Shown: positions 51,363 to 60,991 of the stretch, piece by piece | Position numbering within the stretch: the first letter of the stretch is position 1 | Layout of the letters: each line of letters opens with the position of its first letter | From: Kitasatospora cineracea | GTDB taxonomy: Bacteria > Actinomycetota > Actinomycetes > Streptomycetales > Streptomycetaceae | Reading direction: 5' to 3' | DNA: 64,000 nt | Assembly (NCBI RefSeq): GCF_003751605.1 | Contig: NZ_RJVJ01000001.1 | Coordinates: forward strand, 5,146,001 to 5,210,000 | Translations under genes and position numbers: made by a program | The notes under the pieces: generated by a model | Databases searched by the model: none | The model's input: only the letters and a program-made list of their open reading frames with translations | Told to the model about the DNA's origin: nothing

Positions 51363-51716
51363 GTGAACCCCCGCGCCGCCCGCGCAGTCGGGCCCGCACC
51401 CGCCCCGGCCGGCGCGTTACCCCCGGCCCCCGCCGCGACGGCCGCCGCCTGCGCCGCGTTCGTCCTGATCGGCGCCCTCCAGGCGCTCTGCGGCCCGGCC
51501 ATCCCCGCCCTGCGCCCCGCCCACGGCATCGCACCCGCCACCGCGGGCCTCGCCCTCAGCGCCCCCTTCACCGGCGCCATCGCCGGAGTGGTGCTGTACC
51601 ACCGCCTCAAGAGCCGCGACCGGACCCGCGCCCCGCTGCTGCCCGGCTCGCTGCTGCTCACCGCCCTGGCCGCGGCCGCCGGGTACCTCGTCCGCCGTGC
51701 CCGGACGGAGAGGTGA
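51363..51716 (+). CDS. Small membrane protein or N-terminal fragment of an MFS transporter
   Basis: 117 aa from GTG 51363 with GGAGG upstream. Two or three hydrophobic stretches (AAACAAFVLIGALQALCGPA, AGLALSAPFTGAIAGVVL, PGSLLLTALAAAAGYLV) flank a basic loop. The first resembles helix 1 of MFS drug exporters. It ends abruptly and the next MFS-like frame restarts out of phase. It may be the front piece of a broken transporter or a stand-alone small protein. Confidence 0.45.
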   Translation: MNPRAARAVGPAPAPAGALPPAPAATAAACAAFVLIGALQALCGPAIPALRPAHGIAPATAGLALSAPFTGAIAGVVLYHRLKSRDRTRAPLLPGSLLLTALAAAAGYLVRRARTER

Positions 51717-52024
51717 CGGGGCGCCGGGGCGCGGACCCCGTCGAGGGCGGCCCCGGGAGCGGCCGGGAGGACCGGGCCGCGCAGCCCGGGAACGGGGGAG
51801 CCGCCGGACAGGAGAGCGACGGGACCCTGGCGGCGCGGTCGTGCGGTGCGGCAGCGAGGAGCCGGAGCAACGACGCCCGGCAGGCCGGCCGTCGGGCGGA
51901 CCGCGGTGGGCCCGGCAGGGCGGACCCGAGCGCGGGTACGGCCGGTCGGCCGGAGAACGCCCGGGTTCCGGACCGCCGCGTTCCCGGCCGTCGCCCGCCC
52001 GGTCCTCGTCTGCCACGCCGTCAC

Positions 52025-53259
52025 GTGCCGGGTACCCGGCTCCCGTTCGGCGAAGCCGCCGACCGCGTCGAGCACCGGCGCCTCGCGGCGGCGCTCGCGG
52101 CCGGGTTCGCCGGGCGGCTGCCCCTGGGCGTGGTCACCGTCCTGCTGCTGGTCGCCGGCGCCGGGCCGGGGCACTCGCTGGGGACGGCCGCCGCCGCGAG
52201 CGCGATGGCGGTGGTCGGGCTCGCGGTCGGGGCTCCGCTGCAGGGACGGCTGCTCGACCGCAGGCCGCCGTCCCGGGTGCTCGGCTGCTACGCGGCCCTC
52301 CAAGGCGCCGTCCTGCTGGTCCTGGCCGCGGCCCTGACCCGCCCGCCGGAGTGGCCCGTCGTGCTGCTCGCCTTCGTCCAGGGCGCGACCGTTCCCGCCC
52401 TGTCCCCCTGCGTCCGTCTGGTTCTCCGCCACCACGCGGGGCCGGACGGCCCCGGACGGGCGTTCACCGTGGACGCCGTGCTGACCGAGGTCGTCCACCT
52501 GGCCGGCCCCGCGCTCGCCGCGGTCGGCGCCGCGCTGGTCGGGCCCCCGGCGCTGCTCGCCGGGTGCGCGGTGCTGGTGGCCACCGGCGCCGCCGGGTTC
52601 CTGGCCGCCGTCCGCCCCGGGTGGCTGCGGCCCGACGACCGGCACGCCGGCCCGCCCGGCGGCTCCGGCCCGGTCCGGGGCTTCCTGCTCGCCGCCGCCC
52701 TGCTCGCCGCGCCGTTCGGCGTCGCCGAGGCCGCGCTGACCGCCCGCGCGGCCGAACTCGGCACCGGGCCGGGCCCGGTGGGTGCCGCCCTCACCGCGCT
52801 GGGCCTCGGCAGCGTGCTCGGCGGCACCCTCTACGGACTCGTCCGCCCGCGCCCGTACCCCGGCCGCCGCTTCCGCCTGCTCGCCCTCGCCCTCGGCGCG
52901 GGCCTGTCCACCCCGGCCCTGGCCGCGGCCCCGCCCGCCACCCTCGTCCTCTTCTCCCTCACCGGCCTCTGCGTCTCCCCGCTCGCCGGCCTCACCACCG
53001 AGATCCTCGACCGCCTCACCCGCCCGGGGCCTGGATCCGCACCCAGAGCTGGTACGCCGTCACCAACGCCGCCGGCCACGCGGGCGGCCTCGCCCTCACC
53101 GGCGCCCTGGCCGCCCCGCTCGGCACCCCCGCCGCCGCCTCGCTGGCCGCCCTCTCAGCCGCCCTCGGCGTCCTGGCGGCAGGCCCGGCGCTGCGTCGGC
53201 TGCGCCGTGACCCAGGCTGGCTACCGGCCATCGGCCCCGGAGGCCCGGAGCGGCCGTAA
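52025..53259 (+). pseudogene. MFS transporter with a frameshift near 53025
   Basis: From GTG 52025 (no clear RBS) the frame reads typical MFS helices (LAAALAAGFAGRLPLGVVTVLLL, GLAVGAPLQGRLLDRR) and continues to DRLTRPGPGS. Then it becomes low-complexity Pro/Ser. The last helices (WYAVTNAAGHAGGLALTG, LAALSAALGVLAAG) are in another frame that stops at 53259. One missing base in CGCCCGGGGCCTGG at about 53021-53034 would join them. Either a real frameshift or a sequencing error in a GC run. Confidence 0.6.
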
Positions 53260-53461
53260 CAGCGCCGCGCACCTCCGGGTCCGTGGTGACGCGAAGAGTG
53301 TTTCGCCGATGGCCCGCCCACCAAGCGACCTCTCTCCGGGCGGATCCCGAAAGGCCCGGGCGGGCGCCGATCTGCCTGCCTTCCTTCCTGCGGGCCAGTC
53401 GACCGGACGGGGCGAGGCCCTTGGGGGCCTTCCCCCGTGAAGGTGGACACGCGGTTGGTTG

Positions 53462-54355
53462 TCACGCGGCGAGTGTGAGCTTAGCCGTGTGCTGTCGGCG
53501 TTCGTAGTCGTTCGGGCTGAGGTGGCCGTTGGCGGAGTGCCGGCGGCGGGTGTTGTAGCGGGTCAGCCAGGCGAACACGGTCCTGCGGCAAATGGTGGAG
53601 TCGCCGTAGTCGCGGGTGCCCCGGAGCGTCTCGCGCTTGAGGGAGGCGTGGAAGCTCTCGCAGGCCGCGTTGTCCGCGCTGCTGCCGGCCGCGCCCATCG
53701 ATCGGGTGACGCTCAGGTCCAAGCACAGGTCGGCGAAGGCCCTGGACCCGTATTGCGCCCCGTGGTCAGAATGGAACACGGCCCTGTCCAGGCCGCCGCG
53801 GGTCGCGGCTGTCATCTGCAGCGCGTCGGCGACCAAAGTGGTGCGCATATGGTCGGCGATCGACCAGCCCACGACCTTGCGGCTGAAGCAGTCCAAAACG
53901 GTCGCCAGGTAGAGGAACTCCCCGCCCGCAAGCGGCAGATACGTGATGTCGCCCATGTACTTGCGTGCCGGCTCCGGGGCGTTGAAGTCCCGCTCGAACA
54001 GGTCCGGGACCGCGTGGGCGGCCGGGTCCGGAACGGTGGTGCGGACCCTTCTTCGCAGACGGACACCGACGATGGAGTACGTCCGCATGACCCGGGCGAC
54101 CCGCTTGTGGTTCACCCGCGGCCCGGTCTCGCGCAGTTCCGCGGTCACCCTCGGCGAGCCGTAGGCCCCACCGGAGTCGGCGTGGATGCGACGGATCCGT
54201 TCGGCCAGGACCTCGTCCTCGCGTCGGCGGACGGCTCTGGCACCGGCGCCGCCGAGCCACTTGTAGTAGCTGGACCGGTTGACGTCCAGGACCTGGCACA
54301 GCCGCTTCACCTCGTAGGCGTCCCGGTGGTCATGGACGAACTGGAAGCGGCTCAC
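53462..54355 (-). CDS. IS3-family transposase OrfB
   Basis: 297 aa. An HTH_21-like N-terminal region (YKWLGG, IHADSGGAYGSPRV) precedes an rve integrase core. DDE residues appear in KYMGDITYLP, VFHSDHGAQYGS and NAACESFHASLKRE. The start overlaps the orfA stop as ATGA instead of the usual -1 frameshift window, so OrfB may be made by coupling. Apparently intact. Confidence 0.9.
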   Translation of the reverse strand: MSRFQFVHDHRDAYEVKRLCQVLDVNRSSYYKWLGGAGARAVRRREDEVLAERIRRIHADSGGAYGSPRVTAELRETGPRVNHKRVARVMRTYSIVGVRLRRRVRTTVPDPAAHAVPDLFERDFNAPEPARKYMGDITYLPLAGGEFLYLATVLDCFSRKVVGWSIADHMRTTLVADALQMTAATRGGLDRAVFHSDHGAQYGSRAFADLCLDLSVTRSMGAAGSSADNAACESFHASLKRETLRGTRDYGDSTICRRTVFAWLTRYNTRRRHSANGHLSPNDYERRQHTAKLTLAA

Positions 54356-54707
54356 CAGTTCGTCTCGCCCGCGAAATACTTGGCCGCCTTGCGCAGGATG
54401 TCCCGCTCGGTGGCCAGCTTCCGCTCGCTGGCCTCCTGCTCGGCCACCCGGGCCTCCAACTGCCGGATCCGCTCGTCCGGATCACCGGACACGGCCAGCT
54501 GTCCCGCCCGAGGAGGCGTCGTCCCTCCCCCCGGGCATCTGCGGCCACGATGCCGCGGCGGTCGCGGTCGCGCAGCACCCACTCGCGCAACGTCGCCCGG
54601 TTGACGCCCAGGTCAGCGGCGATGTCCTTGTACGTCGCCCCGGGCGTGGACTCGTACAAGGCCACGGCATCGGCCCTGAACTCGTCCGAATAGTCCTTCA
54701 TCGCCAT
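54352..54707 (-). pseudogene. IS3-family transposase OrfA, frameshifted
   Basis: From ATG 54707 the HTH part reads MKDYSDEFRADAVALYEST and ADLGVNRATLREWV, then loses the family. The proper C-terminus, RIRQLEARVAEQEASERKLA and KAAKYFAGETNW, is in the next frame. The break is in a G6 run (54527-54532, plus-strand C6). Without correction no full OrfA is made, so the element may be immobile unless slippage occurs at the run. Confidence 0.7.
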
Positions 54708-54767
54708 CGGCGCTTTTCTCGCTTCCTCCAGATCAAGCAGATCCAGTATCAGCGTGTCCACCACTCA

Positions 54768-55250
54768 GGACGAAGGCCCCAACGACTTCGCCCTCGTAGC
54801 AGCACAACGCGACCTTGCTCAGGCCCAGGCAACGGAGCGGGAGGTCCACGACAGCACGGACCGATCCATCACCGCCGTGTGCGAGAACCTGCAGATCCCC
54901 ATCGCCCGGACGCAGCACCAGGTCGACTCGGTTCGGGTCCACCTGAGAACCGAGCTCGACTCCGTCCACCAGCAGCGCCGCCAGCTGACCCATGAAGCCG
55001 AACTCCTCGTGGCTGCCGGCCGCCCGGAAGGGACTACGCCGGGCTACGACGCCACGCTCTCCCAGCAGTACGAGCGGGCGACCCAGGAACTCGCTCAGAC
55101 AACCGAAAGAGTCGCTGACCTGGAACAGGTCCTCGCGGCCCACGTCCAGTCCCAGAACACCGTCAAGGCCGAGATCTCCCGCATGGACCGACTGATCGCC
55201 TCGGTGGACGTTTTCGGCAGCTTGCCGGTACGGCTCTGCCCCGCGTGCGT
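54768..55250 (+). pseudogene. Coiled-coil protein remnant cut by the IS element
   Basis: The plus frame entering from the IS end reads a glutamine- and glutamate-rich heptad-like protein: AAQRDLAQAQATEREVHDS, TQHQVDSVRVHLRTELDSV and TTERVADLEQVLAAHVQSQN. It has no start of its own and loses protein-like character after about 55250. Base use is less GC-biased than its neighbours, hinting at a different origin. I do not recognise the family. Confidence 0.5.
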
Positions 55251-55293
55251 GGCGGCAGTCGGCCCGCCCTGGTCCGGTTGTGTGAAGAGTCGG

Positions 55294-56529
55294 TCAGGCG
55301 TGCGCGTTCTCGACCGGGCGGGGGGTCTCCGCGCGTCGGGAACGTGCGACGGCCAGGCCGGCGGCGACCGCCAGGGTGACGAGGCCGAGGACCCCGACGG
55401 CGCCGGCGAGGTCGCCCGCGGGCTTGGCGGCGGCGAGCAGGAGCAGGGGGCAGACGAACTCGCCGAGGAAGAAGGCGGTGTTCCACAGGCCGGTGCCGCG
55501 GCCGCGGTTGGCGGGGGTGAGCAGGGCGACGGTGCGGTTGATCAGGGTGGGCAGCAGCATGCCGGTGCCCAGGCAGTTGACGACGGCTCCGAGGACCAGG
55601 AGGGGGACGTTGCCGGCGAGGGCGATGATGCCGAAGCCGGCCGCGCAGAGTGCGAGGGTCCAGGGGAGCAGGCGTTCGGCGTGGTCGGTGAGGCGGGTGA
55701 AGGCGGCGGCGCCGGCGACGGTGGCGGCGCTGGCGATCGCGGTGCACAGGCCGATGGTGGCGGGGGCTTCGGTGCCGAGGTCCTTGAGGAGGAAGGAGGT
55801 CTCGACGGGGATGGTGTAGAAGACGATCGCGCCGAAGAAGGTCAGCGCGCAGGGGGCCAGCAGGCGGCGAAGCAGCGGGGCGAAGGGGGTGAGGGCGACG
55901 GTGGCCGGGGCGTTGTCGGTGCGGCGGGTGGCCGGGCGCAGCACGGTGGCCAGCAGGGGTGCGAGCAGCAGGCCGACGGCGTAGGCCCAGAAGGGTGTGC
56001 GCCAGCCGGCCGAGCCGGCGGCGCCGCCGAGGGCGAAGAAGGCGGTGGCGGAGACGGCGGAGCATATCGCCTGTAGGGCGAGGTACTTCTCGCGCTGCTT
56101 GCCGCTCCAGTAGTCGCCGATGAGGGTGGTGCAGCAGGTCATGATGGCGGATTCGGCGACGCCGACCAGGGCCCGGCTGGCGATGATCGCGGGCAGTGAG
56201 TCGAGCCAGAGCGGGGCGGTGCCGACGATCGCGTAGAGCACGGTGGCGATCACCAGCAGGCGGTGGCGGCCGAGGCGGTCGATGATCGCGCCGGCGAACG
56301 GTGCCATGACGGCGAGGGAGAGCGCGGGGACGGTCAGTGCCATCGGGGCGAGGGCGTCCACGCCGGAGACGGAGGTGAAGTGGTCCTGGAGTTTCGGGAG
56401 GACCGGGGCGATCAGGACGGCGCCGAGGATCGGCAGGCAGCTGCCCGCCATCAGCAGGGTCACCGTCAGCCGGGGCCGGGCGAGGACCGGGCCCGGCGCG
56501 GGCACGTCGAGGGAGAGGGAGGCGGACAT
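55294..56529 (-). CDS. MFS transporter, probably for an aromatic acid or drug
   Basis: 411 aa from ATG 56529 (GGAG upstream), twelve expected helices. Loop 2-3 reads GAIIDRLGRHRLLV and helix 4-5 has RALVGVAESAIMTCCTTLIGDYW; the last helices include NTAFFLGEFVCPLLLLA. It is closest in feel to small-molecule importers/exporters of the MFS_1 type. Being beside the LysR gene and the ring-cleavage genes, it may import the aromatic substrate. The 187-bp gap to the LysR gene holds no gene. Confidence 0.85.
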   Translation of the reverse strand: MSASLSLDVPAPGPVLARPRLTVTLLMAGSCLPILGAVLIAPVLPKLQDHFTSVSGVDALAPMALTVPALSLAVMAPFAGAIIDRLGRHRLLVIATVLYAIVGTAPLWLDSLPAIIASRALVGVAESAIMTCCTTLIGDYWSGKQREKYLALQAICSAVSATAFFALGGAAGSAGWRTPFWAYAVGLLLAPLLATVLRPATRRTDNAPATVALTPFAPLLRRLLAPCALTFFGAIVFYTIPVETSFLLKDLGTEAPATIGLCTAIASAATVAGAAAFTRLTDHAERLLPWTLALCAAGFGIIALAGNVPLLVLGAVVNCLGTGMLLPTLINRTVALLTPANRGRGTGLWNTAFFLGEFVCPLLLLAAAKPAGDLAGAVGVLGLVTLAVAAGLAVARSRRAETPRPVENAHA

Positions 56530-56716
56530 GGCGGCTCCGTTCGAAGGGGCGGGACCGCGGCCGAGCGGGGGCGGGCGCGTGCATCGGTCTGCCCGGCCGG
56601 GGCGGCGGGGCGGTGCCGGAAAGGAGCGCCGTGTCGACGGGCCGGGGTGGCAGTCATCCTGGACGGGGCGGGGGGCCTGGGGGAATGCCTCTACTGATCA
56701 CTTGTGTGGATGCCGT

Positions 56717-57649
56717 TCATTCGCCGGACGGATGGGGGTGTGTCTGCTCCTGGAGTTCGGTGCCGACCCGGGCAGCGGTCTCGCGCAGCCACTGGTGGGC
56801 GGCGTCCTGGGTGTGGACGGGGTGCCACCACAGGGCCTCGGTGAGCGGGACGGGGTCGAACGGGCAGGGGAGGGCGCGGACGCCGCTGTGCGGGCCGATG
56901 AGGGCGGCGAGACGTTCCTGGATCAGGGCGATCCGACGGGTGCCCGCCACCATGGCGGGCAGCAGCTGGAAGCTTCCGACGGAGACTTCGACCCGGGGTT
57001 CGATGCCGAGCAGGGCGAGTTGCCGGGTGGCGGGGGCGTCGTGGGTGCGCTGGTAGACGGCCCAGGGCAGGTGTGCCAGGTCGGCCAGGGTGAGTCCGTT
57101 GGCGACTTCCTCGTGGTCGTCGGCGACCAGGCAGACCCAGCGGTCGGTGTACAGGTCGAGGGAGGGGTAGCCGGTGATCACCCCGTGCGGCAGCAGGAGC
57201 CCGTCGGCGGTGCCGAGGAAGTCGGTGATGGAGTCGACCAGGGTGGGGCCGACCTGCTGGAAGCGCAGCCGGACGCCAGGGGCCTCGGTATGAAGGACGC
57301 GGGCGAGACGGGTGCCGAAGACGGCGGCCCCGTAGTCGGAGGAGAGCAGGGTGAACTCGCGCTCCGCGGTGGCGGGTTCGAAAGAGGCCTGGCAGGTGAA
57401 GACCCGTTCCAGCAGGTCGCAGGCGGGGCCGGTCATGGTGAGCAGCGCGGCGCCGAGCGGGGTGGGGGTGTAGGCGTTGCTGGCGCGGATGAGCAGCTGG
57501 TCGTCGAAGTGCTTGCGCAGGCGGGCGAGGGCGGCGCTCGTGGCGGGTTGGCTGAGGCCGAGTCGCTGGCCGGCCCGGGTGACGTTGCGTTCCTCCAGCA
57601 GGGCGCGCAACGCGGGGAGCAGGTTGAGGTCGAGGGTCGCGAGGTTCAT
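56717..57649 (-). CDS. LysR-family transcriptional regulator
   Basis: 310 aa. wHTH at 1-60 (LDLNLLPALRALLEERNVTRA, LGLSQPATSAALARLRKHFDD) as in NodD/LinR-type LysR proteins, and a type 2 periplasmic-binding effector domain (about 90-300). It is divergent from the ring-cleavage operon with a LysR-type palindrome between them, so it is the likely activator, responding to an aromatic inducer. Confidence 0.92.
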   Translation of the reverse strand: MNLATLDLNLLPALRALLEERNVTRAGQRLGLSQPATSAALARLRKHFDDQLLIRASNAYTPTPLGAALLTMTGPACDLLERVFTCQASFEPATAEREFTLLSSDYGAAVFGTRLARVLHTEAPGVRLRFQQVGPTLVDSITDFLGTADGLLLPHGVITGYPSLDLYTDRWVCLVADDHEEVANGLTLADLAHLPWAVYQRTHDAPATRQLALLGIEPRVEVSVGSFQLLPAMVAGTRRIALIQERLAALIGPHSGVRALPCPFDPVPLTEALWWHPVHTQDAAHQWLRETAARVGTELQEQTHPHPSGE

Positions 57650-57685
57650 CGGGCGACTCGCTTATCCGTGTGATGGATGGGAGGT

Positions 57686-57700
57686 ATCAATAGAATTGAT
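57686..57700. promoter_or_regulatory. LysR-type palindrome between the LysR and FAH genes
   Basis: ATCAAT-AGA-ATTGAT is a perfect 6-bp inverted repeat containing a T-N11-A frame, 71 bp before the FAH start and 37 bp from the LysR start. Confidence 0.7.
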
Positions 57701-57756
57701 TTCCATGATTGCCGTGCCGGGGCCACATTAGTCGCAACGCATCGAGAGGAAACCTC

Positions 57757-58758
57757 GTGGCAACACACGCGCAACTCCGCGGCCCCTTCGCCCTCGGCAC
57801 GTTCGCCGACGGCGACGGCGCGCCCTTCCCCGGTCTGGTGGCCGAAAGCCGGGTCCTGGACCTCCGCGGCCGCCCCGCGCTCGGCAGCCCCACCACCACC
57901 CGCGACCTGCTGGAGCGCTGGGAGGAGGTGCTGCCGATTCTGGAGCGCCTGGCCGAGGGCGCGAAGGGCGCGACGGGGACGAAAGACGCCTGGCGGCCGG
58001 TCGACAGCCTGCGTACCCTCGCCCCGGTCGAGCCGCGGCAGTTGCTGCAGTCCGGCGCCAACTACCGGCAGCACGTGATCGACCTGGCGATCGCGCACCG
58101 CCCCGCCGAGGACACCCGACCCGTCGAGCAGGCCCGCGCCGAGATCGGCGCGATGATGGACCGCCGGGCCGCCGAGGACCAGCCGTACATGTTCATCGGC
58201 CTGCCGTCCTCGATCACCGGCCCCTACGACGACGTCGAGCTGCCCGACTGGTGCACCAAGCCGGACTGGGAGTTGGAACTCGCCGCCGTCATCGGCGCCC
58301 CCGCGTACCGGGTCACCCCCGAGCAGGCGCTCGGGCACGTCGCCGCGTACACCATCGCCAACGACCTCACCGCCCGCGAGCTGGTCTTCCGCCGTGACAT
58401 GCCGGAGATCGGCACCGACTGGCTGCGCTGCAAGAACGTCCCCGGCTTCACCCCGCTCGGCCCCTACCTGGTGCCCGCCGCGTTCGTCGCGGACCCCGCC
58501 GACCTGCGGGTCACGCTGAAGCTCAACGGCGAGACCATGCAGGACGAGTCGACCGCCGACATGCTCTTCGACGTGGCGCGGATGGTCTCCTACGCCTCGC
58601 AGACCACCCGGCTGCTGCCCGGCGACCTGGTCCTCACCGGCAGCCCGGCCGGCAACGGCATGCACTGGGGCCGCTTCCTCGCCGACGGCGACGTCATGGA
58701 CGGCACGATCACCGGCCTCGGCGTCCAACGCACCCGCTGTGTCCGGGAGTCGGCGTGA
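57757..58758 (+). CDS. Fumarylacetoacetate hydrolase (FAH) family protein, operon gene 1
   Basis: 333 aa from GTG 57757 with GAGAGGA upstream; the longer open frame lacks an RBS. The C-terminal FAH fold carries DWELELAAVIG (metal Glu residues), YTIANDLTAREL and LTGSPAGNG. Such enzymes hydrolyse or isomerise/hydrate ring-fission products such as 2-hydroxymuconate or 2-oxopent-4-enoate derivatives. The stop overlaps the next start as GTGA. It is one of two FAH proteins in the cluster; the other is at 63061. Confidence 0.85.
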   Translation: MATHAQLRGPFALGTFADGDGAPFPGLVAESRVLDLRGRPALGSPTTTRDLLERWEEVLPILERLAEGAKGATGTKDAWRPVDSLRTLAPVEPRQLLQSGANYRQHVIDLAIAHRPAEDTRPVEQARAEIGAMMDRRAAEDQPYMFIGLPSSITGPYDDVELPDWCTKPDWELELAAVIGAPAYRVTPEQALGHVAAYTIANDLTARELVFRRDMPEIGTDWLRCKNVPGFTPLGPYLVPAAFVADPADLRVTLKLNGETMQDESTADMLFDVARMVSYASQTTRLLPGDLVLTGSPAGNGMHWGRFLADGDVMDGTITGLGVQRTRCVRESA

Positions 58759-59726
58759 ACGCCCTGGACCGCACCGACCCCGAGGGCGCGATAGCCGCGG
58801 CCGCGAAGGCGTACTCGAACTGGGGTCGCTGGGGCGCCGAGGACCGGCTCGGGACGCTGAACTTCCTGGACGAGGACAAGCGCCGGGAGGCCGCCGGGCT
58901 GATCCGGCAGGGCGTCAGCTTCTCGCTCGCCCAGCGCTTCGACATGAACGGCCCGCAGAAGGGCTGGCGCCGCCGCACCAACCCCGTGCACACCATGCTC
59001 GACACCGGCACCGACGCCGCCGCCGGACTGCAGGGCTTCCCGCACGGCATCGGCGGCGCCGACGACGTGATCGCCATGCCGCTGCAGTGCTCCACCCAGT
59101 GGGACGGCCTCGGCCACATCTTCGACCACGGCCGGGCGTGGAACGGCCGCGACGCCGCCACCACCGTCACCTCCGAGGGCGACCTCGTCACCGGCATCGA
59201 ACACATGGACCGGCAGATCGCCGGCCGCGGCGTCCTGCTGGACGTCGGACGGGCGATCGGCGCCGACGGCGAACTGCCCGACGGCTTCGCGGTCACCGAG
59301 GAGCACCTCGCCGCCACCATCGAGGCCCAGGGCCCGAGTTCGGCCGTCGGACGCGGCGACATCGTCGTGATCCGCACCGGGCAGCTCAGCCGGGCGCGGC
59401 GCGAGGGCTGGGGCGAGTACGCGGGCGGACCGGCACCGGGCCTGTCGTTCACCACCGCCGGATGGCTGCACGGCAGCGAGATCGCCGCGATCGCCACCGA
59501 CACCTGGGGCTTCGAAGTGCGCCCCAACGAGTTCGACCACGCCTTCCAGCCGCTGCACCAGGTTGCCATCCCCAACATGGGCCTGCTGATCGGCGAGATG
59601 TGGGACCCGGACGCCCTCGCCGCGCACTGTGCCGCCGACGGCGTGTACGAGTTCTGGCTGACCGCCGCCCCGCTGCCGATCACCGGTGCGGTCGGCTCCC
59701 CGGTCAACCCGATCGCCGTCAAGTAA
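58755..59726 (+). CDS. Cyclase-family (kynurenine formamidase-like) hydrolase
   Basis: 323 aa from GTG 58755. NWGRWGAEDRLGTLNFL at the N-terminus and the metal motif CSTQWDGLGHIFDHG (family HxGTHxDxPxH is altered to QWDGLGH) place it in PF04199. Members hydrolyse amide, lactone or ester bonds of ring-derived compounds. Its place in the operon suggests a lactone- or amide-opening step. Substrate unknown. Confidence 0.8.
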   Translation: MNALDRTDPEGAIAAAAKAYSNWGRWGAEDRLGTLNFLDEDKRREAAGLIRQGVSFSLAQRFDMNGPQKGWRRRTNPVHTMLDTGTDAAAGLQGFPHGIGGADDVIAMPLQCSTQWDGLGHIFDHGRAWNGRDAATTVTSEGDLVTGIEHMDRQIAGRGVLLDVGRAIGADGELPDGFAVTEEHLAATIEAQGPSSAVGRGDIVVIRTGQLSRARREGWGEYAGGPAPGLSFTTAGWLHGSEIAAIATDTWGFEVRPNEFDHAFQPLHQVAIPNMGLLIGEMWDPDALAAHCAADGVYEFWLTAAPLPITGAVGSPVNPIAVK

Positions 59727-59857
59727 TCCGCGCGACCATCCCGGACCGCCGGTCGGTCGATACGCCCGGACAGCCCTCGGCCGACCGGCTCTCTTCCCCT
59801 TTTCTCTCCCGTTCGCCGCGCGACGAGGCGCGGCCCACCCGCCAGGGAGCAACCCCC

Positions 59858-60991
59858 ATGACATCAACCAGTGTCCGATCCGTCCTGGTGATCGGCGGCG
59901 GCACCGCAGGCAACGGCCTGACCGTGCTGCTGCGCCGGGCCGGGATCGCCGTCGACCTGGTCGAGGCCAAGCCCGACTGGAACGTCTCCGGCTCCGGAAT
60001 CACCCTGCAGGGCAACGCACTTCGCGCCCTGCGCGAGATCGGCGTCTGGGAGCAGGTCCGGGAGTCGGGCTTCGCGTTCGACTCCGTCGGCATCACTGCC
60101 CCCGACGGTACCGTGCTGCACGTCGCCCGTGACGTGCGCACCGGCGGCGAGGACCTTCCCGCCACCGTCGGCATGCAGCGCCCGCAGTTGCAGCGCATCC
60201 TGATCGACGCGGTGAAGGCCACCGGCGCGAACGTCCGCCTGGGCACCACCGTCACCGCGCTGCGCGGCGACGCCGAGGGCGTGGACGCCGAGTTCTCCGA
60301 CGGGAGTTCGGGCCGCTACGACCTGGTGGTCGGTGCGGACGGCATCTCCTCCGCGACCCGCGCCATGATCGGCATCACCGAGAGCCCCGAACCGACCGGG
60401 ATGGCGATCTGGCGCACCCCCGCGCCGCGCCCCGTCGGCGTCGAGCGTACCGACCTCACTTACGGCGGGCCCGCGTACATCGCCGGGTACTGCCCGACCG
60501 GGCCCGACACCGTCTACGCCTACCTGGTCGAACCCAAGCGCGACCGCGCCACCATCGACCCCGCGAGCTACGCGGAGGAGATGCGGCGCCTGGCGGCCGG
60601 GTACGGCGGTCACTGGGAGCAGATAGCGGCGTCGATCACCGACCCCGGGCAGGTCAACTACACCTGGTTCGACCGGCACCTGGTCGAGGGTCCGTGGCAT
60701 CGGGGTCGGGTGGTGCTGGTGGGTGATGCCGCTCACGCCTGCCCGCCCACCCTCGCGCAGGGCGCCGCGATGTCCCTGGAGGACGCCCTGGTACTGGCCG
60801 AACTCCTCACTGACGCAGACGAGTTCAGCGAGCAGCTGCTCATCGACTACCACGCCCGCCGCCTGCCGCGGGTGCGCATGGTGGTGGAGAACTCCTGCCA
60901 GCTGGGCCAGTGGCTGATGGACGGCGTCCGCGACGCCGACGTCCCCGGCCTGATGGCCCGCACCACCGCCGTCCTGAAGGAGACCCCGTGA
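59858..60991 (+). CDS. FAD-dependent aromatic monooxygenase (PHBH type)
   Basis: 377 aa from ATG 59858, AGGGAG upstream. FAD fingerprint VLVIGGGTAGNGLTVLLRRAG (9-29), the DG motif DLVVGADGISSATR and the GD motif RVVLVGDAAHACPP are in order. Such flavoproteins hydroxylate aromatic acids using NAD(P)H and O2, making the diol or triol that the dioxygenase opens. It overlaps the amidohydrolase start (GTGA). The 131-bp gap before it is the only sizeable break in this operon's first part. Confidence 0.9.
   Translation: MTSTSVRSVLVIGGGTAGNGLTVLLRRAGIAVDLVEAKPDWNVSGSGITLQGNALRALREIGVWEQVRESGFAFDSVGITAPDGTVLHVARDVRTGGEDLPATVGMQRPQLQRILIDAVKATGANVRLGTTVTALRGDAEGVDAEFSDGSSGRYDLVVGADGISSATRAMIGITESPEPTGMAIWRTPAPRPVGVERTDLTYGGPAYIAGYCPTGPDTVYAYLVEPKRDRATIDPASYAEEMRRLAAGYGGHWEQIAASITDPGQVNYTWFDRHLVEGPWHRGRVVLVGDAAHACPPTLAQGAAMSLEDALVLAELLTDADEFSEQLLIDYHARRLPRVRMVVENSCQLGQWLMDGVRDADVPGLMARTTAVLKETP

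Larger units (their letters stand above)
53438..54767 (-). mobile_element. IS3-family insertion sequence, about 1.33 kb
   Basis: orfA and orfB transposase genes lie between short inverted ends containing GGTGGACACGC (53442-53452) and its complement GCGTGTCCACC (54752-54762). Outermost bases TGA and TCA at 53438 and 54767 give a TG...CA structure. I could not see a clear target duplication (flanks CCG and GGA). The left side abuts a decayed MFS region; the right side cuts a coiled-coil gene. Confidence 0.75.

Noticed and set aside
54339..54370. Programmed -1 frameshift at the orfA/orfB junction of the IS element
   Set aside because: No slippery A-run at the junction; orfB simply overlaps the orfA stop as ATGA. 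The actual frame break is upstream in a G6 run.
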